Assembly: GCF_000757385.1 (NCBI RefSeq)
Contig: NZ_JRHH01000003.1
Coordinates: 372,001-436,000 of the forward strand
Length of the DNA stretch: 64,000 bases
Reading direction: 5' to 3'
DNA from: Flavobacterium aquatile LMG 4008 = ATCC 11947
Lineage (GTDB): Bacteria; Bacteroidota; Bacteroidia; Flavobacteriales; Flavobacteriaceae
Part shown: positions 8,936 through 16,485 of the stretch, in pieces
Layout: every line of letters starts with the position of its first letter
How positions within the stretch are numbered: the stretch's first letter is position 1
Translations under genes and position numbers: made by a program
Notes under the pieces: generated by a model
Told to the model about the DNA's origin: nothing
The model's database searches: none
What the model saw: the letters and a program-made list of their open reading frames with translations, nothing else

Positions 8936-9077
8936 CTATTTCCTGCTTTCCACTACAAGTCCTCAGTACAACAACAATTTTTCTAAGCTGTAAAAAGAGC
9001 TTCCGTTGGTCGCTTTTTTACAGCAAGAAAAATAAGTTGTTGTACTTCCGGGCTTTTCGTTGCAATCAGGGCTAGGC
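8936..9077. repeat. Hairpin repeat element, copy 1 (TTTCCTGCTTTCC ... CAATCAGGGCTA)
   Basis: This fills most of the 331-bp gap after 8915. The ends TTTCCTGCTTTCC (8939-8951) and CAATCAGGGCTA (9063-9074) recur at 41525-41597. Between them lies a long imperfect inverted repeat: TACAACAAC (8967) pairs with GTTGTTGTA (9036), and GCTGTAAAAAGAGC (8987) with GCTTTTTTACAGC (9012), leaving an 11-nt loop. The interior differs in sequence from copy 2 but keeps the hairpin, which suggests a structured RNA or a REP-like mobile repeat. No gene is seen here; 9078-9232 shows nothing I recognise. Confidence 0.7.
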
Positions 9078-9232
9078 TTTTACGTAGTAAAAAACTATTT
9101 TTTTTAAAAGATATTCTGTTTTAAAGTTTAAAATAAAATTTGGAAAGTAAGAGATGTTTTGGGGTTTTTGAATAGTTTACACTTTTTGTATTATTCTTTT
9201 TGTGTGCACCAAAATGAAGATTGAGCTAGCTA

Positions 9233-9254
9233 TACGTTGGCTCAGATTATAATT
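9233..9254. repeat. Direct repeat, left copy, flanking small membrane-protein gene
   Basis: TATACGTTGGCTCAGATT closely matches TACACGTTAGCCCAGATT at 9457 (15 of 18 positions), 224 bp away in the same orientation. The pair brackets the gene at 9247-9438. Confidence 0.55.
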
Positions 9255-9438
9255 TTAAGATTTCATAAAGGATAATCATGATGCCAAACATCGCTAATAC
9301 TAACGCTCCTAAAAAAACTTGAAGCTTTGTCGCGAATAACATATCACTAGTTTTATATTTATAAAATTTATATTTTCTTAATAGAAAGATAGCAATAATT
9401 AACGAAATAATTCCAATTAGTAAAAAGTTATAGCTCAT
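9247..9438 (-). CDS. Small two-helix membrane protein, unknown function
   Basis: A 63-residue protein with two hydrophobic helices (about residues 4-20 and 40-60) and a basic, aromatic linker (RKYKFYKYKTSD). I do not recognise the family; small two-helix proteins of this kind are sometimes immunity proteins or envelope stress proteins, but nothing here proves that. The gene stands alone between imperfect direct repeats, and its stop codon overlaps the left repeat. It has the look of a mobile or cassette-like insertion. Confidence 0.55.
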   Translation of the reverse strand: MSYNFLLIGIISLIIAIFLLRKYKFYKYKTSDMLFATKLQVFLGALVLAMFGIMIILYEILKL

Positions 9439-9456
9439 AATTAATTCTTTTTTATT

Positions 9457-9480
9457 TACACGTTAGCCCAGATTTACAAT
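9457..9480. repeat. Direct repeat, right copy, flanking small membrane-protein gene
   Basis: TACACGTTAGCCCAGATT is the partner of the repeat at 9233. It lies 18 nt upstream of the start codon of the minus-strand gene. 9481-9625 holds only AT-rich sequence and presumably the promoter of the next gene. Confidence 0.55.
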
Positions 9481-9625
9481 CCGTTCCTAATAAAACATCA
9501 TCAACAAATCTAACAAAATAATCCTCAATAGATTTACAAATCTTGTAGAATTAATTCGATTAATTTGCTACTTATAAATTGTTTTCTTAATTTTATTATC
9601 CAATTAATAATCAAACAAATACACT

Positions 9626-9958
9626 ATGGGAAAATTTGTAATTACAACTCGTAAAAATGGAGAATTTCAATTCAATTTAAAAGCTGGAAACGGTCAAACT
9701 ATTCTTGCAAGTGAAGGTTATTCAACAAAAGCTGCTTGCGAAAACGGAATAGAATCGGTTAGAAAAAATTCACAAGATGATGCTCGTTATGATCGTCTTG
9801 AAGCTAAAAGTGGTCAAGTTTATTTTAATCTAAAAGCTGGAAACGGTCAAGCCATCGGAAACAGTGAAATGTACGAAAGTGCAGCTTCAAGAGAAAACGG
9901 AATCGAATCGGTAAAGAAAAATGCACCAGATGCAACTGTAGAAGATCAATCGGCATAA
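9626..9958 (+). CDS. YegP/DUF1508-family protein (tandem repeat)
   Basis: A 110-residue cytoplasmic protein made of two DUF1508 units. Residues about 5-50 (FQFNLKAGNGQTILASEGY ... ENGIESVRKN) and about 60-102 (VYFNLKAGNGQAIGNSEMY ... ENGIESVKKN) are near copies. The family folds as a small beta-alpha unit and is widely conserved without an assigned function. It is monocistronic with a terminator at 9977. Confidence 0.93.
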   Translation: MGKFVITTRKNGEFQFNLKAGNGQTILASEGYSTKAACENGIESVRKNSQDDARYDRLEAKSGQVYFNLKAGNGQAIGNSEMYESAASRENGIESVKKNAPDATVEDQSA

Positions 9959-9976
9959 TATTTATAAATAGCTTAT

Positions 9977-10007
9977 AAAAACCATCTTTTTTAGGATGGT
10001 TTTTTTA
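9977..10007 (+). terminator. Rho-independent terminator after YegP-family gene
   Basis: A 10-bp stem (AAAAACCATC / GATGGTTTTT) with an 8-nt loop and T tract. Confidence 0.88.
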
Positions 10008-10080
10008 TTTTTACACTGCATTGTCAATTAACAAATCTAAAATTTAAGCCAATATTTAATCGTATTTTTTAAAAGATAAC

Positions 10081-10088
10081 TAAATTTG
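10081..10088 (+). promoter_or_regulatory. -7 promoter element of fabH
   Basis: TAAATTTG fits TAnnTTTG and lies 30 nt before the fabH start codon. Confidence 0.65.
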
Positions 10089-10117
10089 TGCTGTCAATTT
10101 TGCTAAAAATATAATAT

Positions 10118-11125
10118 ATGTATCATTCAAAAATATCGGGATTAGGATTTTATGTTCCTGAAAATGTGGTTACTAATGATGATTTATCCAAACTTATGGA
10201 TACCAATGACGAGTGGATTCAAGAACGAACCGGAATTAAAGAAAGACGTCATATTATTCGTGGTGAAGATACCACAACATCCATGGGTGTAAAAGCCGCC
10301 GAAATAGCTATAAAAAGATCTGGTGTTGCTAAAGAAGACATCGACTTTATTGTTTTCGCTACATTAAGTCCAGATTATTATTTTCCTGGTCCAGGAGTTT
10401 TGGTACAACGTGATTTAGGTTTAAAAACCGTTGGCGCATTGGATGTTAGAAATCAATGTTCTGGATTTATTTATGCTTTGTCGGTTGCCGATCAGTATAT
10501 TAAAACCGGAATGTATAAAAATATTTTGATTATTGGTTCAGAAGTACATTCCACAGGTCTTGACATGACCGATAGAGGTAGAGGCGTTTCTGTAATTTTT
10601 GGTGATGGAGCAGGTGCGGCTGTCTTGAGTAGAGAAGAAGATTTATCGAAAGGAATTTTGTCAACTCATTTACATTCAGAAGGATTGCATGCTGAGGAAT
10701 TGATTGTAAAAGCACCAGGAATGGGCGATCGTTGGGTTACCGATATTATTGCAGATAATGATCCAAGTGATGACAGTTATTTTCCTTACATGAACGGACA
10801 ATTTGTTTTTAAAAATGCCGTGGTGCGTTTTAGTGAAGTTATTATGGAAGGATTAACTGCCAACAATTTGCAAGTATCAGATATTGACATGTTGGTACCA
10901 CATCAAGCCAATTTGAGAATCTCGCAATTCATTCAGCATAAGTTCAAACTGTCTGATGATCAAGTTTTTAACAACATTCAAAAATACGGTAATACAACTG
11001 CAGCTTCCATTCCAATTGCTTTAACAGAAGCTTGGGAACAAGGAAAAATTAAAGAAGGCGACACACTTGTTTTGGCTGCTTTTGGTAGCGGATTTACGTG
11101 GGCAAGTGCTATCATTAAATGGTAA
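10118..11125 (+). CDS. fabH: 3-oxoacyl-ACP synthase III (FabH-type)
   Basis: A 335-residue thiolase-fold enzyme that starts fatty-acid synthesis by condensing acyl-CoA with malonyl-ACP. The Cys-His-Asn triad is visible: C114 in RNQCSGF, H262 in PHQANLRI and N292 in YGNTTAAS. The N-terminal NDEWIQERTGIKERR is typical of FabH. Flavobacteria often carry several FabH paralogues and this one stands alone, not next to plsX or rpmF, so it may be an accessory or starter-specific copy. Confidence 0.9.
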   Translation: MYHSKISGLGFYVPENVVTNDDLSKLMDTNDEWIQERTGIKERRHIIRGEDTTTSMGVKAAEIAIKRSGVAKEDIDFIVFATLSPDYYFPGPGVLVQRDLGLKTVGALDVRNQCSGFIYALSVADQYIKTGMYKNILIIGSEVHSTGLDMTDRGRGVSVIFGDGAGAAVLSREEDLSKGILSTHLHSEGLHAEELIVKAPGMGDRWVTDIIADNDPSDDSYFPYMNGQFVFKNAVVRFSEVIMEGLTANNLQVSDIDMLVPHQANLRISQFIQHKFKLSDDQVFNNIQKYGNTTAASIPIALTEAWEQGKIKEGDTLVLAAFGSGFTWASAIIKW

Positions 11126-11150
11126 TAATTCAAATTAATTTATAAATTCA

Positions 11151-11180
11151 AAACTCGGAAAGTAATTTTCGAGTTTTTTT
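11151..11180 (+). terminator. Terminator after fabH
   Basis: AAACTCGGAAA pairs with TTTTCGAGTTT (one G-U) over a short loop and is followed by Ts. Confidence 0.82.
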
Positions 11181-11271
11181 ATTTTTAGAATAACATCAAT
11201 TAAATCTATCACATTAAGTTGAAATTCGTGCAATCTGTATCGAAAATTCGTTCATTTTTCCAATAAAATCC

Positions 11272-11279
11272 TATCTTTG
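11272..11279 (+). promoter_or_regulatory. -7 promoter element of argS
   Basis: TATCTTTG matches TAnnTTTG, 22 nt before the argS ATG. Confidence 0.72.
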
Positions 11280-11300
11280 CAACCTTAAAAAAATAACAAA

Positions 11301-13076
11301 ATGTCACTACAAGAAATTCTAAATCCGAGTATTAAAGAAGCTGTTCAAAAAACATTCGATATCGCTATCGAAAAAATTGAATTTCAAGCTACTAGGAAAG
11401 ATTTTGAAGGTGATATTACAATGGTGATTTTTCCATTATTGAAAATTATCAAAGGAAATCCGGTTGAAATCGGAACTAAAATCGGGAATTATTTGGTTGA
11501 AAATGTTGCACAAGTGGAGAAATTCAATGTGGTTGCAGGATTTTTAAACATCGTAATTTCGGATGCTTATTATGTCAATTTCTTTAACGAAATTCAATCC
11601 AATGACAAGTTCGGATTTGGTACTGCTTCCGCAAATGATAAAGCGGTTATGGTAGAATATTCGTCTCCAAACACCAATAAACCCTTGCATCTTGGTCACG
11701 TTCGAAACAATTTATTAGGCTATTCTGTTGCTGAAATTATCAAAGCATCAGGAAAAAAAGTATATAAAACGCAAATCATCAACGATAGAGGAATTCACAT
11801 TTGTAAATCGATGTTGGCTTGGCAGAAATTTGGAAACGGACAAACTCCAGAAAACTCAGGTTTGAAAGGCGATAAATTGGTTGGAAATTTTTATGTAGAA
11901 TTTGATAAAGTTTACAAAACCGAAATTGCGGCTTTAATGGCCGAAGGAAAATCAGAAGAAGAAGCTAAAAAACAAGCGCCAATTATTCAAGAAGCACAAC
12001 AAATGCTACTAGATTGGGAAGCTGGAAAACCAGAAGTTATAGAACTTTGGAAAACTATGAACCAATGGGTTTACGATGGTTTTGCTCAAACGTATAAAAG
12101 TTTAGGCGTTGATTTTGATAGTTATTACTACGAATCAAATACGTATTTGCTTGGGAAAGAAGTTGTTCAATTTGGACTAGAAAAAGGTATTTTCGAAAAA
12201 GATGCTGATGGTTCGGTTTGGATTGATTTAACGCCAGACGGATTGGATAGGAAAATCGTGCTTCGATCTGATGGAACTGCGGTTTATATGACGCAAGATA
12301 TTGGAACCGCTATTCAACGTGTGAAAGATTTCCCAGATGTTGGCGGAATGGTTTATACCGTTGGAAACGAGCAAGATTACCATTTTAAAGTTTTGTTTTT
12401 AATTCTGAAAAAATTAGGTTTTGAATGGGCAGAAAACTTGTATCATTTGTCTTATGGAATGGTAGAATTGCCATCAGGAAAAATGAAATCTCGTGAAGGA
12501 ACTGTGGTTGATGCCGACGATTTAATGGAAGAAATGACTACAACGGCAAAATCAATTTCGGAAGAATTAGGAAAATTAGACGGGTATTCTGATGAAGAAA
12601 AAGCCAATTTATACAAAACCATCGGACTAGGAGCTTTAAAATATTTTATGTTGAAAGTAGATCCAAAGAAATCGATGATGTTCAATCCAGAAGAATCGGT
12701 TGATTTTGCTGGAAATACTGGACCATTTATTCAATATACTTATGCGCGAATTCAGTCTATTTTGCGTAAAGCTACCTTTGATACCACTCAAAAAGTAACT
12801 ATCGAATTGCATCCGAAAGAAAAAGAATTAATCAAACAAATTGAGTTGTTTCCAGAAATAATTCAGAATGCTGCTCACAATCATAGTCCGGCTTTAGTTG
12901 CCAATTACACTTATGATTTGGTGAAAGAATTCAATTCGTTTTATCAAAATGTATCTATTCTTGGTGAAGAAAATCAAGATAAAAAAGTATTCAGAGTTCA
13001 ATTGTCTAAAAAAGTAGCCGATACTATAAAACTAGCATTTGGACTATTAGGAATTGAAGTTCCTGAACGAATGTAA
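11301..13076 (+). CDS. argS: Arginine--tRNA ligase
   Basis: A 591-residue class I aminoacyl-tRNA synthetase. The N-terminal Add-1 tRNA-binding domain spans about residues 1-100, the HIGH signature is HLGHVRNN (about 129-136), and the KMSKS equivalent is KMKSREG (about 394-400). The C-terminal DALR anticodon-binding domain ends in LLGIEVPERM, the usual ArgRS terminus. It charges tRNA-Arg in the cytoplasm. It has its own promoter and terminator. Confidence 0.98.
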   Translation: MSLQEILNPSIKEAVQKTFDIAIEKIEFQATRKDFEGDITMVIFPLLKIIKGNPVEIGTKIGNYLVENVAQVEKFNVVAGFLNIVISDAYYVNFFNEIQSNDKFGFGTASANDKAVMVEYSSPNTNKPLHLGHVRNNLLGYSVAEIIKASGKKVYKTQIINDRGIHICKSMLAWQKFGNGQTPENSGLKGDKLVGNFYVEFDKVYKTEIAALMAEGKSEEEAKKQAPIIQEAQQMLLDWEAGKPEVIELWKTMNQWVYDGFAQTYKSLGVDFDSYYYESNTYLLGKEVVQFGLEKGIFEKDADGSVWIDLTPDGLDRKIVLRSDGTAVYMTQDIGTAIQRVKDFPDVGGMVYTVGNEQDYHFKVLFLILKKLGFEWAENLYHLSYGMVELPSGKMKSREGTVVDADDLMEEMTTTAKSISEELGKLDGYSDEEKANLYKTIGLGALKYFMLKVDPKKSMMFNPEESVDFAGNTGPFIQYTYARIQSILRKATFDTTQKVTIELHPKEKELIKQIELFPEIIQNAAHNHSPALVANYTYDLVKEFNSFYQNVSILGEENQDKKVFRVQLSKKVADTIKLAFGLLGIEVPERM

Positions 13077-13081
13077 ATACC

Positions 13082-13117
13082 AAACCCGATCAGTAAAATT
13101 ACTCATCGGGTTTTTTT
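13082..13117. terminator. Terminator after argS, between convergent genes
   Basis: AAACCCGAT pairs with ATCGGGTTT, with an inner AGT/ACT pairing extending the stem, followed by seven Ts. Confidence 0.85.
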
Positions 13118-13147
13118 AAACAAAAACAAAAACTAAAATAAAACTAA

Positions 13148-13696
13148 CTAACTTTCTCCTAATATAAATTGGGTAGATAATTTAACTTCTTTAGAAATTT
13201 TGTCTTTTACCAAACTAGGAATTTCTATATTGTAATCGGAAAGTTTAACTGAAAAATCTGATTGTGCATTCACTTTGTTGGCATCTTTACTCAAATAAAT
13301 TTTGGTTTTTATTTTTTTTGTGATACCGTGAATGGTTAAATCTCCTTCAAGTTCATAAGCGGTTTTAGAAGTTGTAAGCTTAGATTTATCGAAATTCAGA
13401 ACTTTTCCTTTAAAGGTTGATTTTGGAAATTTAGAAGATTCTAAGTAGTTTTCATTGAAATGTTCTTCCATTAAAGGCGATTTAAATTTGAATCCTTTTA
13501 CAAGAACTAATGTTACAAAATCTCCTGTTGTTTCATTGAAAATGCAAGAAGCTGTTGCATTAGAACCTGCTATTTCCTCAAGAGCGGATGGCATTGTTGC
13601 TTCAAATTTTACTGCTCCATTTCGCGTCAATAATTTTTGCGAGAAAACAGTAGTTCCTGCTAAAAAGCATAGTGTAATAATTGCTATTTTTTTCAT
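13148..13696 (-). CDS. YceI-family exported protein (copy A)
   Basis: The start at 13696 gives 182 residues (MKKIAIITLC); the longer frame overlaps the upstream gene and lacks a signal at its end. A signal peptide ends near VFSQ and the rest is a YceI-type beta-barrel, a fold that binds isoprenoid or other lipids. LMEEHFNENY and KSTFKGK are shared almost exactly with the copy at 32411, so the two are paralogues. It is the last gene of the run DUF2271, OB-fold, DUF5777, CxxCH lipoprotein, YceI. Role in that set is unknown; quinone or lipid carriage is an inference. Confidence 0.88.
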   Translation of the reverse strand: MKKIAIITLCFLAGTTVFSQKLLTRNGAVKFEATMPSALEEIAGSNATASCIFNETTGDFVTLVLVKGFKFKSPLMEEHFNENYLESSKFPKSTFKGKVLNFDKSKLTTSKTAYELEGDLTIHGITKKIKTKIYLSKDANKVNAQSDFSVKLSDYNIEIPSLVKDKISKEVKLSTQFILGES

Positions 13697-13709
13697 TTTG
13701 TGTTTTAAT

Positions 13710-14075
13710 TTAGTTAACATATCCTTGCGTTTTCCATAGTTTAATCATATCAATTGTGGTTTGTGGCATTCTACCAGTTGGCGGCATAATGTTGTCACTA
13801 AAACATTGCGACGGATTATCAATATAGCACAAAACACCACCTTCGGCTGGATTAGTGTCAACGCTTAGTTTCACTTCGTCATAAGTTGTTAAATTTGGAA
13901 ATTGATCATCGTTTTTATGACAAGTAACACACTGAGAATCAAAAAGCGGCTTAATGTTTTTTGTATAAGTAGGATTGGTTACAGTGGAAATCTCGGAGTA
14001 GGTATTTGATTCACAAGAAGTTGCTGCAAATACGCATAATAGTATAATCGCCAGTAATATTGTTATTTTTTTCAT
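13710..14075 (-). CDS. Small CxxCH lipoprotein, cytochrome c-like (copy A)
   Basis: A 121-residue lipoprotein (ATSCESN lipobox, Cys near residue 21). One heme c site, CVTCH, follows IKPLFDSQ, and MPPTGRMPQ supplies a possible distal methionine. The C-terminal TTIDMIKLWKTQGY matches the last helix of small c-type cytochrome domains found in Bacteroidota. Predicted to sit on the periplasmic or outer face and carry electrons. It lies 13 bp upstream of the YceI gene and is a counterpart of 32985-33347. Confidence 0.8.
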   Translation of the reverse strand: MKKITILLAIILLCVFAATSCESNTYSEISTVTNPTYTKNIKPLFDSQCVTCHKNDDQFPNLTTYDEVKLSVDTNPAEGGVLCYIDNPSQCFSDNIMPPTGRMPQTTIDMIKLWKTQGYVN

Positions 14076-14093
14076 TTTTAAATTATTTTAGTA

Positions 14094-14966
14094 TTAAAAA
14101 ACTCGGTACATGTTAAATCCAAAATAGATGCCACCACCTTTTGTTAAACTCCAATCTCCTTTAGTATTTGAAAATACGGCAACGTCATTCATAGGTTGAC
14201 TATTAGAGAAAATCATTTGAAAAACATGGCCACCAGTTTCAATATCAAATCCTACAGAAAGAGGATTATTATAAGGAGAATCGAAATCTTTAGAAGTATT
14301 TAATCGCGCTGCATATTCCATATTTAAACTTATTCTTTTTGATAGTTTATATCTTCCTCCAGCACCAATTAAAAATAAATCTTTTTGCTCCGTGAAGTCA
14401 TCATATAAGTTTTTGTGAACATAGATAGGAGCAACTTCAAATGAAAATGATTCAGAAAATTTTCTAGATATAATTAGTTGAGAAGTATACGCTAATCGGT
14501 TAGAAAATTTTAATCCTGGATTAACCTCTTTTTTCAATTCACTGTTGATGTCCATTGTGTTATAACCAACAATTGTAAAAGGAAATCCTTGGTCAATTTG
14601 GTTTACCAATTTATATTTTGCAGCCAATTCATAGGTTTTATTATTTCTATGTCTCGATGCACCAATTGACAACCAGTTAGTTGCGCCATAAATTGCACCA
14701 ATTTTTGTAATGGCTTCGTCTAGTCCAAAGAAGTTTTCAAATCCGTTGGTTACATCACCAAATCGATGTGAAATTAGGATATACCATTCTCCTTTTACAG
14801 GCAACTTTGTTGATTGCATGTTGCAAATTTGTAATGCTTTAAAAGCGTACGGAGTAATTGTCTTTTCTTTGGTTTTTAATGAATCTAGTTCATTTAGTAA
14901 ATCATCTTGTGCGATTGCAGTTCCAGTAAATAGAAATACTAAAGCAATAGTTAAAAAGTTTTTCAT
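14094..14966 (-). CDS. DUF5777-family beta-barrel protein (copy A)
   Basis: A 290-residue protein with signal peptide (TGTAIAQDD). The sequence is rich in alternating beta strands and ends in an aromatic residue pattern (FGFNMYRVF) typical of outer-membrane barrels. Family landmarks are STKLPVKGEWYILISHRFG, ENFFGLDEA and ETGGHVFQMIFSNSQ. The paralogue at 35207 shares all of them. Function of DUF5777 is not established; it recurs with small cytochromes and YceI in this window. It sits between the OB-fold and CxxCH genes with gaps of 5 and 18 bp. Confidence 0.88.
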   Translation of the reverse strand: MKNFLTIALVFLFTGTAIAQDDLLNELDSLKTKEKTITPYAFKALQICNMQSTKLPVKGEWYILISHRFGDVTNGFENFFGLDEAITKIGAIYGATNWLSIGASRHRNNKTYELAAKYKLVNQIDQGFPFTIVGYNTMDINSELKKEVNPGLKFSNRLAYTSQLIISRKFSESFSFEVAPIYVHKNLYDDFTEQKDLFLIGAGGRYKLSKRISLNMEYAARLNTSKDFDSPYNNPLSVGFDIETGGHVFQMIFSNSQPMNDVAVFSNTKGDWSLTKGGGIYFGFNMYRVF

Positions 14967-14971
14967 GTGTT

Positions 14972-15364
14972 TTATTTATTAATTATTTGGCATTGGTCAA
15001 GTTTTACTTCTCCCATTAAATCATCAAATCCAACAATTCTACCTTTGATAGTTACTTCTTTGTTTTGTTTTATTGTTGCATTACTTTCTTTTAAATTGCA
15101 GATTACGGTGTTATCAAGAATGACTTCTAATTCAGAGATGTTTGTAATTTTACCTGAAATTGCGACCGCTTTTTCTAAATACTTTTTATTAGATATTTCA
15201 GTGGTATTGATAAATTCGTTAGTTATATTTTTTGCTGTTGTTGTAAAAACGGTCTCTTCAGAAGATACATCTCTTGCTCCGCCATGCATGACATAATTGT
15301 AGCCGAGAATACCTATAAAAAATAGTATAAAAAGGCCGATTGATAGTTTTTTAAATTTACTCAT
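14972..15364 (-). CDS. Membrane-anchored OB-fold (tRNA_anti-like) protein (copy A)
   Basis: A 130-residue protein with one N-terminal membrane helix (about residues 7-26) followed by a soluble domain. The segment KYLEKAVAISGKITNI ... VTIKGRIVGFDDLMGEVKLDQCQI has the spacing of the tRNA_anti-like OB fold. The RDVSSEE motif after the helix is shared exactly with the copy at 33420. Nucleic-acid binding is unlikely for an anchored periplasmic-facing domain, so the ligand is unknown. It lies in the probable operon starting at 16334. Confidence 0.8.
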   Translation of the reverse strand: MSKFKKLSIGLFILFFIGILGYNYVMHGGARDVSSEETVFTTTAKNITNEFINTTEISNKKYLEKAVAISGKITNISELEVILDNTVICNLKESNATIKQNKEVTIKGRIVGFDDLMGEVKLDQCQIINK

Positions 15365-15443
15365 AGTTGTTAAATAGGAATTGTTAAGTTATTTGAAAAT
15401 AGTATGATTTGCAGTTGTTATCTTGAAGATATCAAGTGATAAA

Positions 15444-16334
15444 TTATTTATCAATAATCACTTCATAGTTAGAAATTCCATAATCGTTTTCTAAACTAAT
15501 AACATAATTTCCATTACTTAAATTAGTAAGGTCGAGTATTTTTATTGTTTGATAAGAAGGCGTAATATTGTTTTCAGAATAAACAATTTGTCCTAGAAGA
15601 TTAAAGACTTTTATGTTTTTTAAATCATTTTTCAGACTTAAATTAAAAATTCCAGAAGATGGAACAGGATAAATTACAACAGATGGTTCTTGGAATTGAA
15701 CATCTGCAACAGAAAGCGCGGATGGAACCCAATCTATAACCACACCATTTATATAAGTGTCGCCAGTTGGTGTTAAATGCACACTTGCTGGACCTTTTGT
15801 AAAAGTAAAACCAATTAATTCGTTATGATTATTAGACCCAGAATCTACCCAAGAGCTTTCAACCCAGACTTTATAAGTTCCGTCTGCGACTGTTGTTCCA
15901 TTAATTGTTCCAACTACATTTTTTCCATCCCAAGTTATTGTTTTAGTTCCAAATGCGGTTGGTCTAATTGAACCTGCAGGAATCGTTCCTGCTGTAGTTG
16001 CTGTTGCCGTGCAAGTCGCTCCAGAAATAGCATCGGTAGTATTGCAAGTTGCTGTAGTCGCATTTGTTAACGCACCACCAGATTTTACTGCCCACGTTGG
16101 TAAATGGTCTTTAGTTGAATTCGATACAAACCTGTATTTGGTTTTTATAAAAGTTCCAGTGCCATTCTCAATCCAAACGGCTAAAACGTTTTTAATTCCT
16201 GCATTTGGTGCAGGACTTGTAGGTTGCGGTTGATTGTAAGTAAAGGTTAAAGTTCCCGGAGTTTGTGCATAAGCACTAAATGTAACTAAAAAAAGTGCTG
16301 TACAATTGATAGCTTTTAACAAAGTTTTTTTCAT
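15444..16334 (-). CDS. DUF2271-like secreted protein with T9SS type A sorting domain
   Basis: A 296-residue protein with signal peptide ending at AYAQ. Residues about 25-190 resemble DUF2271 (LAVWIENGTGTFIKTKY ... TITWDGKNV ... GTYKVWVESSW), a family often linked with flavin-transferase or PepSY-type redox modules. Residues about 220-296 (VIYPVPSSGIFNLSL ... GNYVISLENDYG ... IIDK) are a T9SS type A domain. It heads the envelope gene set running down to 13148, and a candidate ECF-sigma promoter lies 75 nt upstream. Confidence 0.82.
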   Translation of the reverse strand: MKKTLLKAINCTALFLVTFSAYAQTPGTLTFTYNQPQPTSPAPNAGIKNVLAVWIENGTGTFIKTKYRFVSNSTKDHLPTWAVKSGGALTNATTATCNTTDAISGATCTATATTAGTIPAGSIRPTAFGTKTITWDGKNVVGTINGTTVADGTYKVWVESSWVDSGSNNHNELIGFTFTKGPASVHLTPTGDTYINGVVIDWVPSALSVADVQFQEPSVVIYPVPSSGIFNLSLKNDLKNIKVFNLLGQIVYSENNITPSYQTIKILDLTNLSNGNYVISLENDYGISNYEVIIDK

Positions 16335-16408
16335 AATTAGAAAGATTAAATTTTAGAAATAGGTTTTATTGTGCGACTAAATTTTAACGTATTTAGTTGC
16401 TACTACTT

Positions 16409-16437
16409 AAAAACATTTCCATTAATTTTAACCCTAC
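16409..16437 (-). promoter_or_regulatory. Candidate ECF-sigma promoter (GTAGGGT-N15-TGTTTTT)
   Basis: On the minus strand GTAGGGT (16431-16437) is followed after 15 nt by TGTTTTT (16409-16415), 75 nt before the ATG at 16334. The same two boxes with identical spacing occur at 21616, 22213 and 29439. Confidence 0.72.
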
Positions 16438-16485
16438 TAAGTATTGCTTAAGATTGTATTAAGATCGTTTAACGACACATTTCAT

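Noticed and set aside
9233-9480. True integron attC sites around the small membrane-protein gene
   Set aside because: The ends do not meet the GTTRRRY/RYYYAAC rule, I see no paired attC arms, and there is no integrase; kept only as a direct-repeat observation.
15444-16334. Possible c-type cytochrome in the DUF2271 gene
   Set aside because: The cysteines (ATCNT, ATCTA) do not form a CxxCH motif.
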